From NCBI GenBank assembly GCA_025617745.1, contig CM046854.1, positions 57,252,258-57,316,257 on the forward strand: a stretch of 64,000 nucleotides of DNA, written 5' to 3'. Under the pieces are notes generated by a model. That model worked only from the letters and a program-made list of their open reading frames with translations. It did not search any database and was not told the origin of the DNA. The position numbers were made by a program, and so were the translations under genes. Shown here piece by piece: positions 41,307 through 50,763 of this stretch (within the stretch, counting starts at the first letter, position 1; every line of letters begins with the position of its first letter). Source of the stretch: Heliocidaris erythrogramma (lineage: Eukaryota; Echinodermata; Echinoidea; Camarodonta; Echinometridae).

Positions 41307-43150
41307 TTGATGCTCCTTCCCCGAGCGCTTGTTCGACCGAATGTGGTAGGTGGCCGACTTCATGCGTTTCTCCCCGCTTGGGAGGCCATCTCCGGGGACG
41401 TGTTTGTTCTCTCCGTCGTGCGAGACGGATTCTTCATAGATCTTTGCGCTTCGCTCCCCGGAGGGGCTATAAGAATTCGGTCACCTCCCATGTCTGCCCT
41501 GTCTCGATCTCATGCTTCAAAGGAGATCGAGTCTCTTTTGGAAAAGAGGGCTATAGAAAGGGTAAGAGACAGGCCGTCTCTTTTCCTTTCTCCAATTTTC
41601 GTTATTCCCAAGCGCTCGGGAAAACTTCGTTTGATACTGAACCTGAAAAGAATAAACAAATTCATTCCACCGGTCCATTTTCGGATGGAGACTCTTGCCT
41701 CCATTCTTCCGTTGATCAAAAGGGAAGACTACGCGGTCTCGATAGATCTCAAGGACGCGTACTTTCACATTCCCATTCATCGCGCATCCCGCGATCTTCT
41801 GGGGTTCTCCTTCCTCTCGGAGACTTATCGTTTTCGTGCTCTTCCCTTCGGGCTGCGCCCTGCCCCTCGGGTTTTTACTCAAGTTGTAGCGGTGCTAGCG
41901 GCCTCTCTGAGGCGTCGCGGCCTGCGGTTGTTTTGTTACCTGGACGATTGGCTTCTCCTTGCGGAGTCGCGCGATCGTTTGTTGGACGAGACTCGTTTGC
42001 TCGTCTCTCTTACTCAAGACTTAGGTTTCCTAATAAATTGGGAAAAGTCAGAGTTAGTTCCCACTCGCAGCCCAGTTTTTCTGGGGGCGGTGTTAGACAT
42101 AAGGAATCAGTTGGCTCGGCCCAGTCGAGACAGGATTCTCACCATTGTCTCTGCGGCTCGCAAGCTCTTGCTGGCCAGAAGAGTCTCGGCCAGACAGTGG
42201 CTTCAGTTTCTAGGTTATCTAGCCAGTCTAGTCGATGTTTTAGAGGACTGCCGGCTCCTCATGAGACCCTTTCAGAGACATCTCCTCAGGTTCTTCAAGC
42301 CGGGAAAAGACTCTCTTTTGGTCTGGATTCCAGTACCAGTAAGGATCAAGTCTCTTCTCTCTTGTTGGACGAGCGAGGTGTTTCTCGCGCGAGGCAGGTC
42401 CTTCACTGCCCCCCTCCCGTCGATATCGGTTTCGACGGACGCCTCTCGGTTGGGGTGGGGAGGACACTGCAACGGCAGCACGGTTGCGGGGGATTGGTCT
42501 CATCTTGGGACTCTTCCTCATATCAATGTCCTGGAGTTTATGGCAGTTCTGTTGACCTTGCTCCATTTCAGAAGTCGACTTCTCAGTCGTTCGGTTCTGA
42601 TTCTCACGGACAATGTTACTGTGGCGGCATATATCAATCGGCAGGGAGGCACTCGTTCGGTTGCCCTGAATGCCCTAGCAGCTCAGCTGTGGAGGTGGTG
42701 TCGTCGCATGGCAATCACACCCGTGGCCTCTTTCATCCCCGGTCGGGAAAACCTCATTGCGGATTTTCTGTCTCGGGGCAGGTATCTTCCATCGGAATGG
42801 AAGCTCCATCCGGAAGTATTTTGCCGCATTCGCAGTCGCCTAGGTCCACTGGAAGTGGATCTATTTGCGTCGGTGCTAAATCACCAGCTGCCGAAGTATT
42901 GCTCCCGTGTTCGCGATCAGGGAGCATGGGCTCTCGATGCTTTCTCCCTCAGCTGGGAGAACCTTCAGGGATTCGCCTTTCCTCCCTTCCAACTGATTCC
43001 GCGTGTCTTGCGGAAAATCAGGGAAGATCGGGCGCGGGTGCTCGTAATAGCTCCCTTTTGGCCCAGGAGGAATTGGTTTCCAGAACTTATGAGCCTCCTA
43101 AGGGCTCAACCGTTCGTTCTCCCGTTAAGAGCGGATCTGGTGTTACAGCC
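41307..43150 (+). CDS. DIRS copy C: reverse transcriptase and RNase H
   Basis: Part of the fossil element 38470-44450. Shows the same motifs as copy B: SIDLKDAYFHIPIH, LPFGLRPAPRVFTQV and YLDDWLL for the RT; STDASRLGWGG, LILTDN and AAYINRQGG for RNase H. Amino acid differences from copy B are few and mostly conservative. Confidence 0.88.
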
Positions 43151-44036
43151 TTCTAAGGCTCCTATTGGTTCAATTGCGGATTTCTTAATCTCGTTATTTG
43201 ACAAAGGGAGATCTATCTCTACTATCCGAGGCTACCGTTCGGCGATCGGGGCCATTCATTCGGGTTTCTCAGATGGTTCGGGGATTTCCAATTCCCCGCT
43301 ACTAAGTGGTTTGATTCGTTCGTTCTTTCTGAAACGACCTTCTTTTTCTAAGTTAGTGCCGTCTTGGAGTCTGCCTAAGGTCCTGGAGGCCTTGGCGAAA
43401 CCTCCTTTCGAACCGTTAGGTGAAGCTTCGCTTCATCATCTTACGGTTAAGACGCTCTTTTTGGTAGCTATTGCCTCTGGGCAGAGGCGCAGTACTCTTC
43501 ATGCTCTCTGTCTTACTCCTGGTCATGTTCGCTGGGAGAGAAAAGGCGTTAGATTGATTCCTAGGGCTTCTTTTGTTGCCAAGAATCAGACAGCTGCCTC
43601 TGGCCCTGTTGAAATTTTTCTTTGTCCGCTTTCTGACTTTTCTTCGGTGCGTGAGGACAAAGTTTGGTGTCCTGTAAGGGCTCTCAAATGGTATATTGAT
43701 AAGACTAAGTCTTATCGTAAGGATGATCAGTTGTTCCTGATCACTAGAGAGCCTTTTTCTCCTGCCTCTCTTGATTCCATCTCTAGATGGATCGTTGAAG
43801 CTATTAGGGCCGCTGGCACAGAGGCTCTTTTATCCGACAGTAAGCCTCGTGCTCATGATACTCGTAGTGTCAGCACTTCTTGGGCTCTGTTTCAAGGTGT
43901 GGCGCTTGTTGATATTTTGAAGGCTGCTTATTGGCGTTCGCCCAATTCCTTCATTTCTTGCTACCTTAGGGATGTTCCCGCAGGTGAAGCTTTGTTTGCG
44001 TCAGCCACCTTGAAGGCCGCTGTGTCTTCTTTGTAG
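43151..44036 (+). CDS. DIRS copy C: tyrosine recombinase region
   Basis: Part of the fossil element 38470-44450. Carries STIRGYRSAIGAIHSGFS, SGQRRSTLHAL, RAHDTRSVSTSWALF and SFISCYLRD, hence the R, H-x-x-R and Y residues of the tyrosine recombinase family. Nearly identical to copy B over this span. Confidence 0.82.
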
Positions 44037-45475
44037 TCTTTGGTGTAATCCTATTCCCTTCTGCTCGAAACATGCCTCCCGGTCTTTGAGTTGGCGCTGG
44101 TCTGGCATAATAGGTAGGTATATATGATTTATTGCAGTAAATTTGTAAAATCAGCACTGATTTTCTTATTTACTATATAAATCTATATACCTACCTATGA
44201 CCCTCCCTCCTTCCCCGCACCTTGCAAGCAACATGTTTCTTCTTGGGGTTGCTCGCAAAAGAGGAAGATGGCCGTAGCGTATTGACGCGCATGAGTGGCG
44301 AAGGGGACAATAGGATTACGGGGGGTGCGCACAATATTGTGACTCATGTGTGATAAATTCTCGAAGGGGTCCCGTAGTCAAGACTACAGGCATAATAGGT
44401 AGGTATATAGATTTATATAGTAAATAAGAAAATCAGTGCTGATTTTACAAATATCCGAGGATTCGCCAGAAATATAGCGATGTTTTGATGTCGTCACACT
44501 AGGGATCGATCCTGCTTAAGCAGACGATGTCCTATAATGAATGAACGTAATTGCAATGCAATTATTTATCAAATTATAAAGAGTTTGGTATATTTAAACA
44601 TGACCTTATTTCACACCATTCTAAAAGGGAAAGTGAAACTGATTCTGATAACTAAAACTGTTTGATTGTAAATACACAGGAGAAGGGTCAGTGATCAGTG
44701 AAATAAACCCCACTTTCAAATTGAAAAGCCCTCCGAATAATAGCACGGATGGTATTCGTTCCCTCTTGAAACGCCGAACATGCCCCGGTGCAAGCAGCTG
44801 AAAATACAATGGCGTCTTATTTTGTTACAAGTGACTGATTCCTTTATTTTTTTAACGCTGCATTTTTCATCAAAATAATACTGTACACGAAGTTAAGAGT
44901 GAGGCAACAGACTAATATTGAGACTGACGCTAGTCAAGTAAGAGAAATAAGAGGAGATGACAAAACAGGCACTGAAAAATGTGTAAGATGTTATGGGACA
45001 TCGTCTGCTTAGACAGGACTGGCCCCTGGTGTGTCGTCACACATCTCAGCAGCGTTCGAGGAGCTCTCCAGCTGCTATATCGGGGGCTGTATTTTACCGT
45101 TTTATAATTGATAATAATCATTACTTCAAATGTTTCCAAGCGTTGAATTTGGATAACCTTGTTTAATTTATGCCATATATGCAATAAAAAGTATTAAGTC
45201 AATATTTACTTTGATGGAATTTTCTTGTAATGTGATCTTTAAAATCTGAAATCTGATAAATTTCTTATTTATTACCTATAAAGAGAGAGAGCACAAAAAC
45301 ATCATAGCATCTCATTAGCATAATGAGTATGTTGCCAATTTCATTTAGCAATTTTAGGTTTTTAAAATCTTCATAACTTTTTTATTCTTTATCTGTTTTT
45401 CCTCAAACTTTCAGTGATATGCTTCTAAGATTTTTCTGCTTCTGTTAAGTACATTCTCCTTTAAGACATATTCGA

Positions 45476-45666
45476 ATTTGAGGGCACTTTTAATTCAGAA
45501 TTATTTTCGCTTCTCACTCAAATCAAGGAAGCCTGTATTGTTACTGTTTCAGCAAAAGAAATCAATGTACCTGTATGCCCAAGGAAGTAAACTCCAAGAT
45601 AACTTCCAAAATATTTTTTTCTTTATAATGCAGTGTAATCTTTAACCATTTTGATGTGATACCCTA
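45476..45666 (+). other. LRR-unit intron after the foldback insertion
   Basis: Homologous to 47290-47480 and 48100-48220 (GTTACTGTTTCAGCAAAAGA, AATCAATGTACCTGTATGCC). No exon in this piece. Confidence 0.7.
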
Positions 45667-46690
45667 TTTTTTTATGCCTCCGCCCACCGAAGGTGGGTGC
45701 CGGAGGCATTATGTTTTCGGGTTGTCCGTCCGTCCCACTTCTCGTTACCGCGATATCTGAAGAATCATTTGAGGTAGGAACCTCAAACTTGGTACTAGTA
45801 TGTATCCCCATACGAAGATGAACTGATTAGATTTTGGGGTAAGTAGGTCAAAGGTCAGAGGTCACAGAGGTCAATTTACATGAAATTACATGAAATTCTT
45901 GGTTTTTAGCACCGTTACCGCTATATCTCAAGAACTGTTTGAGGTAAGAACTTCAAACTTGGTACTAGTATGTTTCCCTATACGAAGATGAACTGATTAG
46001 ATTTTGGGGTAAGGATGTCAAAGGTCAGAGGTCACAGAGGTCAATTTACATGAAATTACATGTAATTCTTGGTTTTTAGCACCGTTACCGCGATATCTCA
46101 AGAACTGTTTGAGGTGAGAACTTCAAACTTGGTACCAGCATGTATCCCCATAGAAAGATGAACTGATTAGATTTTGGGGTAAGTAGGTCAAAGGTCACAG
46201 GTCACAGGTCAATTTACATGAAATTACATGTACATGAAATTCTTGGTTTTTAGCACCGTTACCACGATTTCTGAAGAACTATTTGAGGTAAGAACTTCAA
46301 ACTTGGTACCAGTATGTATCCCCATAGAAAGAGGAACTGATTAGATTTTGGGGTAGGTAGGTCAAAGTTCAGAGGTCACAGAGGTCAATTTACATGAAAT
46401 TACATGGAATTACTGGACAGTTGGTTTTTAGCACCGTTACCGCGATATCTCAAGAACTATCTGAGGTGAGAACTTCAAACTTGGTACCAGTATGCATCCC
46501 CATAGAAAGATGAAATAATTAGATTTTGGGGTAAGTAGGTCAAAGGTCAGAGGTCACAGAGGTCAATTTACATGAAATTACATGAAATTACTGGTTTTTA
46601 GCCTCGTTATCAAATATTTCTAGAACAGTTTGAGCCATCAACTGAATTTAGGCGGAGGCATATAGGAGACGCAGCCGCATTCATCTTGTT
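45667..46690 (+). mobile_element. Tsp/pearl-like element, short copy with about five 170-bp repeats
   Basis: The 5' hairpin (ATGCCTCCGCCCACCGAAGG then CGGAGGCAT), GTCCGTCCGTCC, five monomers of the same family as 11.4-14.3 kb, and the same 3' end (TTAGGCGGAGGCATATAGGA, GCATTCATCTTG). Inserted in LRR-unit intron. It shows that element length varies by monomer number while the ends are fixed. Confidence 0.8.
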
Positions 46691-46908
46691 AATGGATGGA
46701 TTTAATAGAACTTCTAATTTTCTATAAATTGATTTTTCTTGAGATTTGTACCCTTTGCAGTTTTCCATTTTCAAACAGCATATTTATTTGCTTTCATGGT
46801 ATTACACAGAAATAATAGGAAAGATAAGTATGTACATGTATAAGAATAATGTGACTAGAGAAATGCACCAGGATAAATGCATAACATCTTCAATGAATAT
46901 ATCTTCAG

Positions 46909-47079
46909 GTCCAAAATGTCATTTTGAAAGGAAATGAACTCTCACTGTCACCATCAGCCTGCCATGGCCTTGCAAGTGCACTTTGCACCATGCCAAACCT
47001 GAGAGAGCTGAAACTGGAATGGATATCTCTCCGTGATGAGTTCTATTCTACCCTGAAAGAAAAGGCATCGCTCATCAAG
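46909..47079 (+). CDS. LRR exon 6 of an NLR-like receptor gene (57 codons, phase 0-0)
   Basis: It begins VQNVILKGNELSL and contains SACHGLASALCTMPNLREL then SLRDEFYSTLKEKASLIK. Acceptor TATATCTTCAG ends at 46908; donor AAG/GTACGT at 47080. It is 171 nt, the basic length of the set. The partner exon 7 has four extra codons after the first strand. Both share a unit-specific second strand (KLEWIS versus TLECVTS in exons 3 and 4). Confidence 0.85.
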
Positions 47080-47699
47080 GTACGTCCACCTACATATGTA
47101 GGTATGTCATGTCTAAACAAACATAATTGAAACTAGATTTGACTAACTACAACTATACAGGTAGGCTAGAATGAGAAGTGTGAATGAACTACCGTTACAT
47201 TCCCGCTATATTAATTAGGACTCAAAATGTGAACACAAGATATATAGAGTAAGGGAGGGAGTTTTCAGCCACTTGAGACAGAATCCAGGTTTAGGACACT
47301 TTAATCGAGAATTATTTTCACTTATTACTCATATCATGGAAGCTTGTACTGTTACTGTTTCAGCAAAAGAAATCAATGTACCTGTATGCCCAATGAAGTT
47401 AACTCCAAGATAACTTCCAAAAATTTTTTTCTTTATAATGCAGTGTAATCTTTAACCATTTTGATGTGATACCTATTTTTAATGGATGGTTTTAATAGAA
47501 CTTCTAATTTTCTATAAATTGATATTTCTTGAGATTTGTACCCTTCGCAGTTTTCCATTTTCAAACAGAATATTTATTTGCTATCATGGCATTACACAGA
47601 AATAATAGGAAAGATTAGTATGTACATGTATAAGAGTAATGTGACTAGAGAAATGCACCAGGATAAACGACATAACATCTTCAGTGAATATATTTTCAG

Positions 47700-47882
47700 G
47701 TCCAAAATGTCATTTTGAAAGGAAAAGAATACTCACGCAGCCCACAACTGTCACCATCAGCCTACCATGGCCTTGCAAGTGCACTTTGCACCATGCCCAA
47801 CCTGAGAGAGCTGAAACTGGAATGGATATCTCCCCGTGATGAGTTCTATTCTACCCTGAAAGAAAAGGCATCGCTCATCAAG
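47700..47882 (+). CDS. LRR exon 7 of an NLR-like receptor gene (61 codons, phase 0-0)
   Basis: It begins VQNVILKGKEYSRSPQ and contains SAYHGLASALCTMPNLREL then SPRDEFYSTLKEKASLIK. Acceptor ATATTTTCAG ends at 47699; donor AAG/GTACGT at 47883. It is 183 nt long. Against exon 6 it has an in-phase 12-nt difference in the first inter-strand loop and an L-to-P change at SLRD/SPRD, while flanking introns are almost the same. This is the clearest sign of recent unit duplication followed by change in the exposed loop. Confidence 0.85.
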
Positions 47883-48240
47883 GTACGTCCACCTACATAT
47901 GTAGGTATGTCATGTCTAAACAAACATAATTGAAACTAGATTTGACTAACTACAACTATACAGGTAGGCTAGAATGAGAAGTGTGAATGAACTACCGTTA
48001 CATTCCCGCTATATTAATTAGGACTCAAAATGTGAACACAAGATATATAGAGTAAGGGAGGGAGTTTTCAGCCACTTGAGACAGAATCCAGGTTTAGGAC
48101 ACTTTAATCGAGAATTATTTTCACTTATTACTCATATCATTGAAGCTTGTATTGTTACTGTTTCAACACAAGAAATCAATGTACCTGTATGCCCAAGGAA
48201 GGTACATATATCTCCAAGTTGACTTCTAAATTATTGTTTT

Positions 48241-48500
48241 GTGGATAAATCCCCGGACTGTGAACCAAGAGGTCCGGGTTGGCAAGACTTTAATCTACAT
48301 TTGCCACTCTCTACCCAGGTGTTAAATGGGTACCCGGTAGTATGCAAAAGTTAAATGTTGTTTGCTTAGCAATGTGAGTGCCACGGCCCATTGCTGGAAT
48401 AATAATAATATAATAATAATATATCTGTAAAGCGCTTTATAGAGACATCACTGATGTATTAGGCGCTATATAAAAGCGGAATATTATTATTGCATTGTAA
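48241..48500 (+). mobile_element. SINE-like repeat with AATAAT tail and ATATAGCGC-type end
   Basis: The block with CTCTACCCAGGTGTTAAATG and GGGTACCCGGTAG, followed by GTGAGTGCCACGGCCCATTG and an AATAATAATA tail, is a familiar arrangement of dispersed SINE-type repeats in marine deuterostomes. It continues into a GTAAAGCGCTTTATAGAGAC / TAGGCGCTATATAAAAGC inverted pair like the one at 4.9 kb. The promoter boxes are not clear in this copy. Confidence 0.5.
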
Positions 48501-48530
48501 TCTTCAACCATTTGTATGTGGGTTACGTGT

Positions 48531-48870
48531 GTTCTGAAGGTTTGTTTTTCCAAAGGTTCTTTACACCGACGGTTCGTAATTCTGAAGGTGCATCATTCCG
48601 CAAATTGAAAAGGGTTCACAATTCCAAAAATTGAATAGGGATCGTAATTCCGAAAATCAAACGGTGTTTATAATTACAAAAATGAAATAGCGTTCATATT
48701 TCCAATTTATGAACCCTTTTTTTATTTTTGAATTATGAACCATCCGAATAAAGAACCCTATTTCATTTTCGGAATTATGAATCCCCTTTTATGGGAAATT
48801 TGTGTTTCAGAAATACAAACCTTCGGAATTATGAACATTTGGAAAAAACGAGAACCCTTCCGGGATGTGT
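48531..48870. repeat. Hairpin-forming array of short GGTTCATAATTCCGAAA-type repeats
   Basis: Units of about 28-32 bp (for example GGGATCGTAATTCCGAAAAT) run forward from 48545 to about 48710, then in reverse complement (TTCGGAATTATGAA) from about 48712 to 48860. The ends carry TCTGAAGGTTTG and CAAACCTTCGGAATTATGAA. A small foldback MITE built of one repeated motif is likely. Confidence 0.7.
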
Positions 48871-48926
48871 GATACATTTATTACAGGGTAGTTTTAGAAC
48901 TTTTAATGATCTGTAGATTGCTTTTT

Positions 48927-49450
48927 TATTCCTCCGCCCACCTTTGGTGGTAGCCAGAGGCATTATGTTTTGCGGGTCGTCCGTCCGTCCCCTTTTCGTT
49001 CTCGCGATAACTTCAAAGCTGGTTTTTTTTTTTATCAGTTTGTAACTTGGCCCATGTATGCATATGGGAGGGACGATGAACGGATTAGATTTTAGGGTCT
49101 CAAGGTCAAAGTTCAAAGGTCATACAGGTCATTATATACATAAAAATGGTTTGTGATGTATGGAGTCTAGGCCTACCTATTTTAGAAATTTCAAGGGGAC
49201 AGTGGTCTATTTGCTACAAAATATCTATTTCCTTGGTGTATTTGATGATTATAAGTCATCAATGGTAAGTTTTTTATTTGTACGGGATGAAAATGAAATG
49301 AAATAAATTTTCTGTCTCCTGTGCTTTTTAAGTGAAAAGATTTGTAATATTGTTGGACCGATCCTTTTTAGAGACAGTGTACATGTATGCCATACATTTC
49401 GAATCTGGTGATGGCGGAGGCATAAACTCCAACCACGCGCAGTCGAAGAT
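48927..49450 (+). mobile_element. Tsp-like element, divergent subfamily, single repeat unit
   Basis: It starts ATTCCTCCGCCCACCTTTGG with a hairpin partner CAGAGGCATTATG and GTCGTCCGTCCGTCC, then TTCTCGCGATAACTTC and GGTCAAAGTTCAAAGGTCAT (a diverged monomer). The part from 49150 to 49450 (GGAGTCTAGGCCTACCTATT, CTGTCTCCTGTGC, GGCGGAGGCATA) recurs at 60045-60320, so it is a non-repetitive 3' section of this subfamily. Confidence 0.7.
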
Positions 49451-49459
49451 TCATCTAGT

Positions 49460-49562
49460 TTTTCTAGAGATTTGTTCCCTTTGCAGTTTTCCATTTTCAA
49501 ACAGAATGTCTTTTTTGCTATCATTGCATTATACAGAAATAAAAGGAAAGATAAGTATTCAT
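49460..49562 (+). pseudogene. Remnant of an LRR exon unit (intron only, exon lost)
   Basis: TCTAGAGATTTGTTCCCTTTG through AAAAGGAAAGATAAGTAT matches the sequence upstream of exons 6 and 7 (46740-46830, 47530-47620) and stops before the acceptor. A sixth unit was therefore once present and has lost its exon. Confidence 0.65.
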
Positions 49563-50200
49563 GACTGCAACGTGCCATCAGACACTTTTGAGCTTGCAAA
49601 CACATGAAAAATCAATTCAGCGAGCGAGCGTAATGAGCAAGCAAGAATTTGACAGTTTAGTGCTGTGAAAATGTAATTTTCGTTATCTAAATCTAATAAG
49701 CTAGATATGATATAAGAATTACAAAAGACCATCTTACATCTGGTCAAAAATAAACTAGCGGGTGCCGGAATATTGGGTAATTTTTATATTCTTGGCAGAG
49801 GATGCTGCAGCCCCTTGCCCCGCTTCTTAAACCTATGCATATATACCCAAATACCCCATCTAAGTGACGGTGGAACAATTATTTTGAGATACTTCTTCAG
49901 TTTCATATCATAAATAATTCTTATCTTTATTTTTTTATTTTTTTATTTGTTCTATACGTGGTAGGATAGGATGACAAACTACATGACTATGATGCTACAT
50001 GTATTTGCAAAGCAGTTGGGCAAAAATGTTGATACTTTTTATTCATATCAGTAGTTGGGATGATGTATTATTTATCCACATTGCATGAAGCAAGAACTTG
50101 GCAACAAGTTTTTTTCTTTTACTAGACATTTTGGCAGGCATGAAAATCGTCTTGCATGTTGCAAGTGGCCGCGGTCGTGTGTCACTATTTCAGAAGATTT
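49563..50200 (+). other. Unassigned intron sequence
   Basis: No recognisable gene or element. A run with TTATTTTTTTATTTTTTTAT near 49925 is low-complexity. Confidence 0.35.
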
Positions 50201-50412
50201 GATTTAGAGGGATCAGGAGTTGGTCTAGCGGTAACGCCTATGTTCAGCTCTCTGTAGTCGCCTACAAACTAACTCTGATCCGACCCAGGTTCGAATCCCA
50301 GTCACGTCTTTCGGGTGGGGACGTTAAAGGTCGGTCCCAGACCTAAATAATCATATTTGATTGATACACGTCTGTAAAAACCTAATTAATAACAACAGCA
50401 ACAACAACATGA
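50201..50412 (+). mobile_element. tRNA-derived SINE
   Basis: A RNA polymerase III box A, TGGTCTAGCGG at 50221-50231, fits TRGYNNANNNG exactly, and box B, GGTTCGAATCC at 50288-50298, fits the consensus. The spacing (about 56 bp) is longer than in a tRNA gene and no acceptor stem closes, so this is a SINE head rather than a tRNA. The body has GACGTTAAAGGTCGGTCCC and it ends in an AACAACAGCAACAAC tail. Confidence 0.75.
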
Positions 50413-50763
50413 AGGTTTGTTTAGAAAGGATGAGTCTCTGTTTGAGTCGGTGAGATGAAACTATTCTGAAATAAATTTATTTGGCAGCCTTGTTCTTCGC
50501 TCTTTCATGTATTTCTCCTTTTCTTCTTCTTAATTTCTTTTTTTTTTCATCCTGTTGCTTTCTCTTTTCTCCTTTCTCTAATTTTCTTTTCCTTTGAAAT
50601 GTTTCTTCTTCATCTTTTATCTTTCTCATTGTCATATTCTTCTTCCACATGGCTATATTCCCTTTCATCATAGGCATATGGGCACTTCTCCATGAAGAGG
50701 GCTGATGCCTTTTGACCAAATATCAACTTTGTAATGTTCAATTTTGACATTTCCCCCTTTTTT
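50413..50763 (+). other. Low-complexity pyrimidine-rich stretch
   Basis: CTTTTCTTCTTCTT-type sequence at 50500-50660 yields a lysine/glutamate-rich open frame on the minus strand that is a composition artefact. Nothing else is seen. Confidence 0.5.

Larger units (their letters stand above)
38470..44450 (+). mobile_element. DIRS-like tyrosine-recombinase retrotransposon, copy C
   Basis: The left end (TTTACTGCAATAAATCATAT) and inverted right end (to GCTGATTTTACAA) match copy B. The element is about 6.0 kb with terminal inverted repeats of about 150-180 bp, a leader of about 400 bp, gag-like, RT with RNase H and tyrosine recombinase regions, then the internal complementary region at about 44105-44205. 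Identity to copy B is high throughout, so both are young. It differs from copy B in layout and carries about one to three structural differences; I judge it as probably broken. No target duplication is visible, as expected. Confidence 0.9.
38003..45475. mobile_element. Foldback-type DNA element (about 1.5 kb) carrying the nested DIRS copy C
   Basis: The LRR-unit intron after exon 5 stops at about 38003 (GGAGGGAGTTTTCGGC) and resumes at about 45475. Inside, the left arm 38003-38340 (GAGGAAAAACGGACAAC, TCATTATGCTAATGAGATG, CACATTACAAGAAAA) matches 45205-45470 in reverse complement (CATCTCATTAGCATAATGAG, TTTTTCCTCAAACTTTCA). A second inner inverted pair lies at about 44495-44550 and 44980-45050 (GCAGACGATGTCC / GGACATCGTCTGC). 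DIRS copy C is inserted between. Exact outer ends and target duplication are unclear. No transposase was found. Confidence 0.65.
46691..48240 (+). repeat. Tandem duplication of an LRR exon unit, two copies offset by about 790 bp
   Basis: 46691-47480 and 47481-48240 align over nearly their whole length (AATGGATGG start, ATTTTCTATAAATTGAT, exon, AAACTAGATTTGACTAACTA, AGGGAGGGAGTTTTCAGCC). Divergence is a few percent, far less than between other exon units, so this is the youngest exon duplication in the window. Confidence 0.9.

Noticed and set aside
50221-50298. Possible tRNA gene
   Set aside because: Box A and box B are good, but spacing is too long, the acceptor stem does not close and a SINE body and tail follow.
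50477-50719. Lysine/glutamate-rich open frame on the minus strand
   Set aside because: Caused by a CTTCTT-type low-complexity tract; no domain and no start context.
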